DNA from: Roseovarius aestuarii
GTDB lineage: Bacteria; Pseudomonadota; Alphaproteobacteria; Rhodobacterales; Rhodobacteraceae
DNA length: 64,000 nucleotides
Direction: 5' to 3'
Assembly: GCF_019966515.1 (NCBI RefSeq)
Contig: NZ_JAIMIB010000021.1
Location: 1-64,000, forward strand
Under the pieces are notes generated by a model that was given only the letters and a program-made list of their open reading frames with translations, was not told where the DNA came from and ran no database searches. Positions 47,361-56,147 of the stretch are shown here, piece after piece. Position 1 is the first letter of the stretch; each line of letters begins with the position of its first letter. Position numbers and translations under genes: made by a program.

Positions 47361-49187
47361 TCATTCTGCTGCTTTGCTGGGGCTACGCTCGCTTGCCTGA
47401 CGTTCCCAAAGGCTCGCATATCGGCCTTGCCGGGCCAGCAGGTCAGCATGAGTACCTTCTTCGGCGATCTGACCGTCTTCCAGAACGACAATCCGGTCGG
47501 CATCCGCCACGGTGCTGAGCCGATGGGCAATGGTAATGACCGTCCGCCCCTGGCCGGCGCGCGCCAACGCCTCCTGAATGCCCTGCTCGGTTTCGCTGTC
47601 AAGCGCACTTGTCGCCTCATCCAACAGCAGGATCGGCGGGTTCTTCAGCAAGGTCCGGGCGATGCCCACACGCTGCTTCTCACCACCCGAAAGTTTCAGG
47701 CCACGCTCCCCTACAAGCGTGTCATACCCGTCGGGCAACCCCGCGACGAAATCGTGGATCTGCGCGTCCTTCGCCGCCTCTTCGATCTCTGCCTGCGTGG
47801 CCCCATCCCGGCCATAGCCGATATTGTAGCCAATGGTATCGTTGAAAAGGACGGTATCCTGGGGCACCACACCGATGGCGTCATGCAGGCTTTCCTGGGT
47901 GACGTCGCGCAAATCCTGCCCGTCGATGGTAAATGCCCCGCCTTGCACATCGTAAAACCGGAAAAGAAGTCGCCCGATGGTCGACTTGCCTGACCCCGAA
48001 GACCCGACAACCGCAACCGTCTGGCCGGGCTGAACCGCAAGGCTGACCCCTTTGAGGATAGGCCGCGCATCTTCATAGCCAAAACGCACATCGTCCAGTG
48101 CTACATGCCCGCCATTGACCTTCAACGGCCTTGCATCCGGCTTATCGGTCACGTCCGGAGCCTGCTCCAGCAAATCGAACATCTCGCCCATATCTACCAG
48201 CGACTGGCGGATCTCGCGATAGACCGTGCCGAGGAAGTTCAAAGGCATGGTGATCTGAATCATATAGGCGTTGACCATAACAAAATCGCCCACTGTGAGC
48301 GTCCCTGACTGCACGCCGAGCGCGGCCATGACCATGACGATCACCAGCCCGCCAGTGATCAGGAACGATTGCCCAAAGTTCAGTAACGCCAGTGAATACG
48401 ACGAATGCAACGCCGCCTGTTCATAACCTTCCATCGCGGCGTCATAACGTTCGGCTTCGCGCCCCTCGGCCCCGAAATACTTGACGGTTTCGAAGTTGAG
48501 CAGGCTGTCGATGGCTTTTTGGTTGGCGTCGGTATCCTGATCGTTCATCCGCTTGCGCAACTTCACCCGCCACTCGGTCACCTTGAAGGTGTAAATCGTG
48601 TAGGCGCCGATCACGGCAACCACCACGGCCACATAACGGAAGTCGAAGAGCGTCCAGAGCACTACACCGATCATCAGCAATTCAAGGATCAGCGGCCCGA
48701 TCGAAAAGAGCAGGAAGCGCAGCAGAAACTCGACCCCTTTCACACCGCGTTCGATGATCCGGCTGAGGCCGCCTGTTTTACGGCTGATGTGATAGCGCAG
48801 CGACATAGCATGGATGTGCCGAAAGGTCTTGAGCGCCAGCGATCTGAGCGCCCGTTGGCCTACGCGGGCGAAGATTGCATCGCGGAGTTGCTGGAAACCG
48901 ACCACCATCAACCGTGCAAACCCGTAGGCAACAGTCAGCCCGATCGCCCCGAAGCCCAGCATCCAGGCCGCACTTTGACCTTCGCCCGCCAGCGCATCAA
49001 CGGCGGCCTTGTAAAACAGTGGTGTGCCGACGGCGATCAGCTTTGACAGGAAAAGCGTAACCAACGCCAGAATGACGCGGCGCTTAACCCAGGGCTGACC
49101 GGCGGGCCACAGGTAGGGCGCGACCCGGCGGATGGTGCGCCAGCCGTTCGTTGGTGCGTCAATGGTGGTTAGCGTGCGTCGGCGCAT
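47361..49187 (-). CDS. Atm1/HMT1-type ABC exporter
   Basis: A 608-residue half-transporter: six membrane helices (about residues 40-320) fused to an ATPase. The latter has Walker A VGSSGSGKSTIGRLLFR, signature LSGGEKQR and Walker B ILLLDEATSALD. The N-terminus with TPLFYKAAVDALA and RRTGG-like RKTGGLSRIIERGVKG, plus YFGAEGREAERYD, are typical of the ABCB7/Atm1 group. That group exports glutathione-linked sulfur species or metal-glutathione complexes and works as a homodimer. It is upstream-adjacent to the LysM gene on the same strand. Confidence 0.9.
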   Translation of the reverse strand: MRRRTLTTIDAPTNGWRTIRRVAPYLWPAGQPWVKRRVILALVTLFLSKLIAVGTPLFYKAAVDALAGEGQSAAWMLGFGAIGLTVAYGFARLMVVGFQQLRDAIFARVGQRALRSLALKTFRHIHAMSLRYHISRKTGGLSRIIERGVKGVEFLLRFLLFSIGPLILELLMIGVVLWTLFDFRYVAVVVAVIGAYTIYTFKVTEWRVKLRKRMNDQDTDANQKAIDSLLNFETVKYFGAEGREAERYDAAMEGYEQAALHSSYSLALLNFGQSFLITGGLVIVMVMAALGVQSGTLTVGDFVMVNAYMIQITMPLNFLGTVYREIRQSLVDMGEMFDLLEQAPDVTDKPDARPLKVNGGHVALDDVRFGYEDARPILKGVSLAVQPGQTVAVVGSSGSGKSTIGRLLFRFYDVQGGAFTIDGQDLRDVTQESLHDAIGVVPQDTVLFNDTIGYNIGYGRDGATQAEIEEAAKDAQIHDFVAGLPDGYDTLVGERGLKLSGGEKQRVGIARTLLKNPPILLLDEATSALDSETEQGIQEALARAGQGRTVITIAHRLSTVADADRIVVLEDGQIAEEGTHADLLARQGRYASLWERQASERSPSKAAE

Positions 49188-49271
49188 CGTGAAATATCGG
49201 TTTCCTCAGGTCGACCAGACATAGGCCGAGCGCCTGAAGATTGCCAGCCCCGCCGCCCCATTCGGGCACCG

Positions 49272-50636
49272 TTATTCAGGCACCGTGAAGACCTGCCCCG
49301 GATAGATCAGATCAGGATCACGGATCAGATCACGATTGGCTTCGAACACACGCACGTAGAGGATACCATCGCCATAAGCCTCGCGCGAAATCGCCCAAAG
49401 GGTCGATCCCGGCTGCACGGTCACCGCCGTGATTTTTGGCGTCTCTTCTGCCGTGCCCGCCTGCGCCAGCACCGCTTCATCCTCGCGTTTGAAGGGCGTT
49501 TCCACGCGCGAGGTTACGTTGCCGTCGTCGTCAACCTCGTCAATCCTCAAGGTATAGACTCCTGCATCGACCTCGGGCAGTTCGGTTTGCCAGTTCCCAT
49601 CCTGTTCGATAGGGGACGAGGTGATCGGTGCATTGTCCAGGTAAACCCGCACATGGCCCTCCCCCCCGGCGCGGCCCGAAAGCTGGACATCGCCCTGTTC
49701 GGAATAGGTGATAGCGTCAAGCGCTACAGCAAGATTGGTTTCGCTGTCACCCAGTGGCAGTTCAGGGGCTTGCAGCACCCGGACACCGCTTTCATCAGCC
49801 AAGAGCACCGTCGGCGACTGCTCTGCGGACTCATCCGTTGCTTCGGTCTCATCCTCCACCCCATCGCCCCCGACCGCATCACCCGCAACCGCCTTGTTCT
49901 CGGCCAGTTCGATTTCAGCCGCTTCCGCCTCAGCCACCGTTTCATCTGGGTCTTCCGCTGCATCCGGTGTCCTAGTGTCGGGCGCGGCGATATCGGTTGT
50001 CTCGTCCGGTTCGGCAGTTGCCTCATCGGCAGTGCTGGCGTTAGCGGGCTCTGATTGCGGCGCGGTCGCGCCAGTATCCGCGCTGGCGATCACGCTCGGA
50101 CTGGGGGTGATAATGATCTCTTCAACCGACGGAATGCTGTTCAGCCCGTCGGGCGACCGCATCGACAGGCTCAGAACGCGCGGCTTGTCGCTGGAAGGAA
50201 TATCCATGAATTCAACGAATTGCCCCTGGGCATCCGGGGTCACGTCGCCCAATGGCTCGCCGTCGAGGATAACTGACGTCTGCCAATCTGGTGCGGTGCG
50301 GCCGGCGATCAGCATCCGCCCATCGCCCTCCAGCCGGAACGTATCGATTGTCGGTGGCGCAGGCAGATCGGCAGTTTCTTCGGCAGGCTCGGCTTCGGTG
50401 ACAGCGTTGGCTTCCGGGTCAACCTGTTCGGTAACGGCTTCTTCTGCCGCGGGCTGCTCATCACCCTCAGCTGCATCATCGGCCTGCGGTGACAAAATAG
50501 CGACCGGATCCGGATCAGACGTTCCGAACGGTGGGTGAAAGCCCGAGTAAAACACCATCGCAGACGCAATCGCCATGATCGCTACGCCCACAAATCCCAG
50601 GATCATCCCTTTCGACAAGCCACTGTTTTTGCTCAT
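49272..50636 (-). CDS. Membrane-anchored LysM protein
   Basis: A 454-residue protein with an N-terminal helix (GMILGFVGVAIMAIASAMVF). A long Glu/Ala/Asp-rich low-complexity region (about residues 45-300) is interrupted by two Ig-like segments, one near TFRLEGDGRMLIAGRTAPDW and one near GDVQLSGRAGGEGHVRVYLD. A C-terminal LysM domain (VTVQPGSTLWAISREAYGDG) is expected to bind peptidoglycan. LysM proteins of this form are common in Rhodobacteraceae, with no defined role. It sits 84 bases upstream of the Atm1-type gene and may be co-transcribed. Confidence 0.85.
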   Translation of the reverse strand: MSKNSGLSKGMILGFVGVAIMAIASAMVFYSGFHPPFGTSDPDPVAILSPQADDAAEGDEQPAAEEAVTEQVDPEANAVTEAEPAEETADLPAPPTIDTFRLEGDGRMLIAGRTAPDWQTSVILDGEPLGDVTPDAQGQFVEFMDIPSSDKPRVLSLSMRSPDGLNSIPSVEEIIITPSPSVIASADTGATAPQSEPANASTADEATAEPDETTDIAAPDTRTPDAAEDPDETVAEAEAAEIELAENKAVAGDAVGGDGVEDETEATDESAEQSPTVLLADESGVRVLQAPELPLGDSETNLAVALDAITYSEQGDVQLSGRAGGEGHVRVYLDNAPITSSPIEQDGNWQTELPEVDAGVYTLRIDEVDDDGNVTSRVETPFKREDEAVLAQAGTAEETPKITAVTVQPGSTLWAISREAYGDGILYVRVFEANRDLIRDPDLIYPGQVFTVPE

Positions 50637-50738
50637 CTTTGCCCTTCCATTATCGCGGCACCCAAGCTCCGCGGTTGTCGGACGATAACAACAAGGCTAT
50701 CACTGGTCAAAACAACGTATTGCGAGACGGGGGAATTC

Positions 50739-51290
50739 ATGGTCGCACGCTCAGTCTGTGTCTTTTGCGGCGCACGTTCGGGCGCGCAGGCAATTTTCGA
50801 AGAAGAAGCCACCGAGGTTGGCCGGATGATCGCCGGTAACGGATGGCGGTTGGTCTATGGCGCGGGTGATGTCGGGCTGATGGGGGCGACGGCCCGCGCG
50901 GCGCAGGAAGCGGGCGGCAAGACCTTTGGCGTGATCCCCGAACACCTGATGGCGGCCGAAATCGGCAAGAAAGACCTTAGCGAGCTGATCGTGACCGCGA
51001 CCATGCATGAACGCAAGGAATTGATGTTCAAAAACTCCAACGCGATCATCGTGCAGCCGGGCGGGGCCGGTACGCTTGACGAGTTTTTCGAGGTGCTCAC
51101 ATGGCGGCAGCTTGGCCTGCATGACAAACCGATTTTCCTGCTGAATACCGAAGATTTCTGGCAACCACTGATCCAGATGCTGGGACATCTGATCGCTGAG
51201 GGTTTCGCCGAGACATCACTGTTGGACTACGTCCAGGTTGTCGGCTCAGTCAAGGAACTGTCAGTCGAGTTGCGGAAAGCTCTCGCCTGA
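50739..51290 (+). CDS. LOG-family nucleotide phosphoribohydrolase
   Basis: A 183-residue Rossmann-like protein of the LOG family (TIGR00730). It has LVYGAGDVGLMGATA, MHERKELMF and the diagnostic PGGAGTLDEFFE. Members cleave cytokinin riboside monophosphates or other nucleotide N-glycosidic bonds and bind phosphate in the PGGxGT loop. ATG 50739 follows GGGGGAA; longer in-frame starts upstream are not family-like. Divergent from the LysM gene. Confidence 0.92.
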   Translation: MVARSVCVFCGARSGAQAIFEEEATEVGRMIAGNGWRLVYGAGDVGLMGATARAAQEAGGKTFGVIPEHLMAAEIGKKDLSELIVTATMHERKELMFKNSNAIIVQPGGAGTLDEFFEVLTWRQLGLHDKPIFLLNTEDFWQPLIQMLGHLIAEGFAETSLLDYVQVVGSVKELSVELRKALA

Positions 51291-51325
51291 GTCCGCGACT
51301 GACGGAGCCCGTCCGGAACAACACA

Positions 51326-52966
51326 TCACCCCCCTGCCAACAGCCGCACCATGGTCTGGCGCGAGACATAGCCAGTGACCGGCAGATCGCGTAGCCGTTG
51401 ATAGCGCCGGATCGCTTGCCGGGTTTTCTTGTTGAACTTGCCGTCCACCTTGCCGGGGTCGGCACCGATCTGCGCAAGCCGCTTTTCGACCACAAGCCGG
51501 GCCACCGACCCACCTGCAACCTGTTTTTCCTCGGCCTTGGCCTGATTGATGATATCGGCGTCCCGCGCCTCCTCGGTCAGTTGCCGCAGCCGGTCCTGCG
51601 CGGCGGGGGCAAAACCGCTGGCTGGGTAATCTGCCAGAAATACCTCGTAGGTATTGATATCATCGCTTTCGCGCGCCTTGTCCCAGGCCTCGCGCTCTTC
51701 GCGAGCGGTTTCAGCGCGGCGGGCCTCTTCGATCTCGTCCAGACGGGCCTGCGCGATGTCCGCAAACTCGCCATCCGGATATTCCTGCAGGTATTTACGT
51801 AAGCCGGCTTCGTCGCCGGTACGCCCGGTGTCGCGCCAATAGGCGCGATCCTGCTTTTCTTTTTCGGCTTGAACACGCTTTGCCTCAGCCTCCAGTTCTT
51901 CGGCGCGGGCCCCAGCGGCTTCGCGCAGCCGCAAAAGCTGATTGCCGTTGAGAAACCCTGTCTCCTCGAAACCCTGATCACGTTGCCACGCGGAAATTGC
52001 GGCCCGGCTGCCGGGGCCGAACAAACCGTCGATCCCGCGCGGATCAAACCCCAGCAAGGCCAGATCACGCTGAATGCCGCGGCGTGCCTCACGGGTCAGG
52101 TTCAACCCTTCCTCGGCGTCGCGCGCCTCGCGTTCAGGGGCAGATTGCAGAAAGTTCAGGCGGTCCGCCACCTCGCTTTCGTATGCACCGCCGGGATAGG
52201 CATCAAGATACGCAAGGTAGGCTTCCTGGGTATCGATCGCCTGAGCTGCGGCCCAGAACCCGCGCTCTTCGGCAGCTTCGGCGTCCACAGCCAACCCCTG
52301 CCCCATGAGCCCGATCTGCTCAGAGACAAAGCCCGAGACCTCGACCTCCTCAGGCGCCACACGCGCTAATTCGGCAAAGCTTGTGTCGGCCTCAAGCAAC
52401 CCGCCGTTCACAACCTCGACCAGCTCTTCCGCCGGGCCGACAATATAGGTGACACCCTGCGCCTCGTTCAGATCCGCAAGCCCGGGGGTCAACCCATTGC
52501 CAAGCGTGTCGATCTCCTTGCCCGGCGCGATCAGGATCACCGCCCGATCTCGCGCAGTCTTCGCCATGTCCGACAGAGCGCCCAGCGAAATACCAGTTAC
52601 CCCCGCATTCAGCGACGAAGCCCCTCCCCCGCCGTTCGACAGCGCCCAGCTTTCGCGATCGGAGCTGGCCAGCGGACCCATCACGACGATCACCAGGCGA
52701 TCAACCGCGCCGTCCGCCAGCGCCGTCTCGACCTGCTGCGCCGCCAACCGCATGTTCCCCGAACTGCGGTTCTTGGGTTGGATAATCTCGAACCCTGCCT
52801 CGCGCAGTGGGGCGGCAAAATCGGTTGAAGTTGCAGAGGTATCGCTGCGATGCGCCGCAATCTGACCAATATCGCCCAGAATCAGCGCCACATCATCAGC
52901 AAGCGCACCCCCGGCCCAGAAAACCACTGCCCCGGTCAGGCCCCCGAACAGTTTCAAGACCCGCAT
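51326..52966 (-). CDS. Exported caspase-like protein with two peptidoglycan-binding domains
   Basis: A 546-residue exported protein with a signal peptide of about 23 residues. Residues about 25-195 resemble a caspase-fold domain (VALILGDIGQIAAHRSD; VIVVMGPLASSDRE), but no His-Cys pair can be placed, so it is probably inactive. Then come peptidoglycan-binding-1 domains near residues 295-350 (LLGFDPRGIDGLFGPGSRAA) and at the C-terminus (IGADPGKVDGKFNKKTRQAI). Three spaced copies of a YLxxYPxGxFxxxAxxRL helix pair occur (AYLAYLDAYPGGAYESEVAD; LRKYLQEYPDGEFADIA; YEVFLADYPASGFAPAAQ). A wall-binding scaffold is the likeliest role. Confidence 0.8.
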   Translation of the reverse strand: MRVLKLFGGLTGAVVFWAGGALADDVALILGDIGQIAAHRSDTSATSTDFAAPLREAGFEIIQPKNRSSGNMRLAAQQVETALADGAVDRLVIVVMGPLASSDRESWALSNGGGGASSLNAGVTGISLGALSDMAKTARDRAVILIAPGKEIDTLGNGLTPGLADLNEAQGVTYIVGPAEELVEVVNGGLLEADTSFAELARVAPEEVEVSGFVSEQIGLMGQGLAVDAEAAEERGFWAAAQAIDTQEAYLAYLDAYPGGAYESEVADRLNFLQSAPEREARDAEEGLNLTREARRGIQRDLALLGFDPRGIDGLFGPGSRAAISAWQRDQGFEETGFLNGNQLLRLREAAGARAEELEAEAKRVQAEKEKQDRAYWRDTGRTGDEAGLRKYLQEYPDGEFADIAQARLDEIEEARRAETAREEREAWDKARESDDINTYEVFLADYPASGFAPAAQDRLRQLTEEARDADIINQAKAEEKQVAGGSVARLVVEKRLAQIGADPGKVDGKFNKKTRQAIRRYQRLRDLPVTGYVSRQTMVRLLAGG

Positions 52967-52990
52967 GGCACTTCCTTTCAACGCAGTTAT

Positions 52991-54211
52991 TCAATCGTAA
53001 CTGCGTTGATCTTCTATCACTTTGCCATCGTTGGGAAGGCTGCCCCGGTCGACGATCTCGATCTTGCCTTTAAGCTTCAGCGCCTCGACCACCGATCCGG
53101 CATAGGTGTCAGGCTCGCCACCATCGGCCTCGATCTGAACGGTCATCACGTCACGCTGGCCCTCGCGGCTAGCGATCACCCGGGCGCGGCTGATCTCGTC
53201 ATGGCGCGCAACCAGGGCCGCAACCTGTTCGGGGCGCACGAACATGCCCTTGATCTTGGTGGTCTGATCAGCGCGCCCCATCCAGCCCTTGATGCGAATA
53301 TTCGTGCGGCCGCAAGGGCTTGGGCCATCCATCAGCGCGCTCAGATCACCAGTGGCAAAGCGGATCAGCGGATAGTCGGGATTAAGCGTCGTCACCAGCA
53401 CTTCGCCCACCTCGCCCGGTGCCACCGGAGCACCGGTACCGGGCGTTACAATTTCAACGATAACTCCTTCATCGACGATCAACCCTTTTTGGGCCTCGCT
53501 TTCATAGGCGATATTGCCCAGATCGGCCGTGGCATAGCATTGCAGACAGGTGATGCCCCGATCGGCATATTCCTGCCGCAGAGACGGAAACAACGCCCCG
53601 CCCCCAACAGCCGCCTTGCTGATCTTCAGGCTCAGACCCATCTCGTCGGCCTTGTCGAGAATGACCTTCAGGTAGTCAGGGGTGCCAGCATAGGCGGTGC
53701 AGCCCAGATCGGCGGCGGCGCGCGCCTGCAACTCGGTCTGGCCGGTTCCGGCGGGAAATACCGTCGCCCCCACCGCACGCGCGCCGTTCTCAAAAATCAT
53801 TCCTGCAGGCGTCAGGTGATAGCCAAAGCAGTTCTGTACGATATCGCCCGGCCCCACGCCACAGGCATGCAGGAACCGACCCATCCGCCACCAGTCATGG
53901 CCGCCGCCGCCCGGTTCGTAGATCGGCCCCGGTGATTGAAACACATGGGCAAAGCTGCCCACCGCCTGCGTCGTCAGCCCGCCAAACGGCGCTGCGCTCC
54001 CCTGCGCGCTAACCAGGTCAGATTTACGCAACACCGGCAGCGCGGCCAGATCAGCGACCGACCTCACATTGTCTGCGTTGACTGACGCCAATGCGCGCCC
54101 ATAGCCTGACAAACCCTGCGCGCGGGCAATTTGCAGCGGCAAGGCATCGGCGATGGCATCAGCGCGCACCGCTGCTCTGCGGGTCTCAAGATCATCAAAA
54201 TATGGGGACAT
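52991..54211 (-). CDS. PaaK-type phenylacetate-CoA ligase family protein
   Basis: A 406-residue AMP-forming acyl-CoA ligase of the PaaK type. Early features are LPVLRKSDLVSAQ and FQSPGPIYEPG (in place of the usual SSGTTG-type loop). The core shows GATVFPAGTG, LQCYATADLGNIAYE (adenylation) and RFATGDLSALM, and the end GRADQTTKIKGMFVRPEQV is that of PaaK. ATG 54211 follows AAGGATGG. It is divergent from the duplicated-domain gene and, with the liv genes, activates an imported aromatic or other carboxylic acid. Substrate not determined. Confidence 0.85.
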   Translation of the reverse strand: MSPYFDDLETRRAAVRADAIADALPLQIARAQGLSGYGRALASVNADNVRSVADLAALPVLRKSDLVSAQGSAAPFGGLTTQAVGSFAHVFQSPGPIYEPGGGGHDWWRMGRFLHACGVGPGDIVQNCFGYHLTPAGMIFENGARAVGATVFPAGTGQTELQARAAADLGCTAYAGTPDYLKVILDKADEMGLSLKISKAAVGGGALFPSLRQEYADRGITCLQCYATADLGNIAYESEAQKGLIVDEGVIVEIVTPGTGAPVAPGEVGEVLVTTLNPDYPLIRFATGDLSALMDGPSPCGRTNIRIKGWMGRADQTTKIKGMFVRPEQVAALVARHDEISRARVIASREGQRDVMTVQIEADGGEPDTYAGSVVEALKLKGKIEIVDRGSLPNDGKVIEDQRSYD

Positions 54212-54286
54212 CGGCCATCCTTTGCCGGTCGCAGGGGGCGCGACAGGTTGACATGTTGATTGGAATCTCTGGTTGGGGCAATAAAC

Positions 54287-54304
54287 GGCATACATTGGTA
54301 TACC
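54287..54304. promoter_or_regulatory. GntR-like palindrome between PaaK-type gene and duplicated-domain gene
   Basis: GGCATAC-ATTG-GTATACC, with six of seven positions symmetric, in the 130-base divergent promoter region. It shares CAxTGGTATAC with the site upstream of acnA at 17057-17067. Possible binding site of a GntR-type regulator encoded elsewhere. Confidence 0.4.
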
Positions 54305-54341
54305 GCGCGAATTTCTGAATGAATTCATCGAAGGATCGACC

Positions 54342-55190
54342 ATGACCGACCCGCATAGCACGACCCAGATCAGCGATGCCGACCTTGATCAGCGCATCAG
54401 CTTTCATGACGATTTGCAGGCCATGGAGGCCGATTTTTGCGACTTTCACTTTGACAGCTCGGCGCTGGTGAACCGCATGTATGACCGGCTTGAGGCGCGC
54501 ATTGCCGCAACCGGAGAGGAGAAGTGGTTCTTTCTTGTGAACCTCAACGGCACCCGCATCGACCCGGTCGCCTGGACCGCCTATTCCCGGCGCGGCAAGG
54601 CGCTGAACATGGCGCATTCCATGGGGTCGGTCCGCTATGACGCCTCCGAGGTGACCCGGCGCCAGATCGAGCGCGCCGCCAATACCGAAGCGTTCGACCC
54701 GAACCTCTTTACCACCCGCGATGCCGCCATTGCGCGCATTCGTGAAATGCCCTCGACCCGGCGCAAGAAGCTGGTGCTTGAGCGCAATTACGAGCTTTCG
54801 GATTTTGTTCGCCGGGTAAAGTTTGATGAAGAGCGAGTGATCATGGACGTGGATTTTTCCCACTTCACCTTTCACCATTCCCGCGACGTGAACGAGTTTT
54901 ACGACTACCTCGAAGACATGATCAAGGAAAGCGACCGGCGCTGGTTTTTCCTGGTCAACATGAATGGCTGCCAGATCCTTCCGGGGGCATGGATTCAATA
55001 CGCCCATCGCGGCAAGCGACTTAACGAGGCCGGATCGCTGGGCTCGGTCCGCTATGCCACCGGATCGGAAACCGAGGCCGACATTCGCCTGCGCGCCGAA
55101 AGCGCCGGTTTCCGTCCCAACATCCGCAACACGCGCGAAGAAGCGCTGGAACGGATCGAGGAAATGCGGGTTGAACTGACGCAAGGCTAA
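54342..55190 (+). CDS. Protein of two tandem copies of an unrecognised domain
   Basis: A 282-residue soluble protein built from two related halves (about residues 31-136 and 169-275, offset about 139). The shared core is KWFFLVNLNGTRIDPVAW in copy 1 and RWFFLVNMNGCQILPGAW in copy 2. The next element, YSRRGKALNMAHSMGSVRYD, matches YAHRGKRLNEAGSLGSVRYA in copy 2, and both copies close with a charged helix ending in AIARIREM or ALERIEEM. A 30-residue Arg/Lys linker lies between. I recognise no known family; the strand-rich core with LVNxNG is slightly reminiscent of STAS/SpoIIAA-like folds but I would not assign it. It is divergent from the PaaK-type gene and converges with livF with 4 bases between. 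Confidence 0.75.
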   Translation: MTDPHSTTQISDADLDQRISFHDDLQAMEADFCDFHFDSSALVNRMYDRLEARIAATGEEKWFFLVNLNGTRIDPVAWTAYSRRGKALNMAHSMGSVRYDASEVTRRQIERAANTEAFDPNLFTTRDAAIARIREMPSTRRKKLVLERNYELSDFVRRVKFDEERVIMDVDFSHFTFHHSRDVNEFYDYLEDMIKESDRRWFFLVNMNGCQILPGAWIQYAHRGKRLNEAGSLGSVRYATGSETEADIRLRAESAGFRPNIRNTREEALERIEEMRVELTQG

Positions 55191-55194
55191 ACCC

Positions 55195-56019
55195 TCAGCT
55201 CAGCCACCGCTTGCGGCGGCGATAGGACCGTACATCGCGAAAGCTCTTGCGCCCCTCATCCGACATGCCGAGGTAGAATTCCTTCACATCCGGATTTTCG
55301 CGCAGATCGGCGGCGGGGCCGTCCATGACGACACGGCCGCTTTCAAGAATGTACCCGTAATGGGCAAAGCGCAGCGCCACATTGGTGTTCTGCTCGGCCA
55401 GCAGGAAGGTCGCGCCCTCCTTTTCGTTCAGCGATTTGACGATGTGGAAAATCTCTTCGACCAGTTGCGGCGCGAGGCCCATACTGGGTTCGTCCAGAAG
55501 AATCGTCTCGGGGCGGCTCATCAACGCACGGCCAAGCGCCACCATCTGCTGCTCTCCACCCGAGGTATATCCTGCCTGAGACTTTCGCCGGTCCTTCAGA
55601 CGCGGAAAATACTCATAAACCTTGTTCAGATCTGCATCGATCTCACCCCGGCTTGACCCGCGCGTGTAGGCCCCGGTCAGCAGGTTTTCCTCAACGGTCA
55701 GATGCTCGAAACAATGCCGGCCCTCCATCACCTGGATCACGCCTTTCTTGACCAGATCAGAGGGCACTAGATCCTGCACCCGCTCGCCGCGATAGGTGAT
55801 CGAGCCCTTCGTGACCTCGCCACGCTCCGATTTCAGCAGGTTCGAAATCGCCTTCAAGGTTGTGGTCTTGCCTGCGCCATTGCCACCCAGAAGCGCGGTG
55901 ATGCCGCCCTTGGGCACCTTCAGGCTAACGCCCTTCAACACCAGGATCACGTGGTTGTAGATCACCTCGATGTTATTGACCTCCAGCAAGGTCTCCCGAT
56001 TTTCCATGGCGTCCATCAT
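55195..56019 (-). CDS. livF: Liv-type ABC transporter ATPase (LivF)
   Basis: A 274-residue ATPase of branched-chain amino acid type transporters. Walker A is LGGNGAGKTTTLK, signature TSGGEQQMVALGRAL, Walker B ILLDEPSMGLAP. The C-terminal tail with DVRSYRRRKRWLS is longer and more basic than in amino acid LivF proteins, a feature of LivF-like subunits in CoA-ligase-linked clusters. ATG 56019 follows GGAGA. It is the last gene of the five-gene transporter block. Confidence 0.93.
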   Translation of the reverse strand: MMDAMENRETLLEVNNIEVIYNHVILVLKGVSLKVPKGGITALLGGNGAGKTTTLKAISNLLKSERGEVTKGSITYRGERVQDLVPSDLVKKGVIQVMEGRHCFEHLTVEENLLTGAYTRGSSRGEIDADLNKVYEYFPRLKDRRKSQAGYTSGGEQQMVALGRALMSRPETILLDEPSMGLAPQLVEEIFHIVKSLNEKEGATFLLAEQNTNVALRFAHYGYILESGRVVMDGPAADLRENPDVKEFYLGMSDEGRKSFRDVRSYRRRKRWLS

Positions 56020-56104
56020 GGTGCATCTCCATTGCAATCAGCCCGCGCCGATCTGTCCCAAGGCGCTTACGCCCTGGCTTCATCGTTCCAAAAATACTCA
56101 AATC

Positions 56105-56134
56105 CTCTGGCCGCGGCCCACGCCACGGCCAGAG
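56105..56134 (-). terminator. Intercistronic terminator-like hairpin livK-livF
   Basis: Perfect 9-bp stem CTCTGGCCG / CGGCCAGAG with a 12-base loop, followed on the minus strand by GATTTGAGTATTTTTGG. It lies about 15 bases after the livK stop. It may partly terminate transcription, allowing the binding protein to be made in excess of LivF. Confidence 0.6.
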
Positions 56135-56147
56135 AGTAGCTCAGGCC

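Noticed and set aside
49708..50538. Plus-strand Ser/Ala-rich frame of 276 codons
   Set aside because: It mirrors the acidic low-complexity part of the LysM gene on the other strand; composition follows from that, with no ribosome site.
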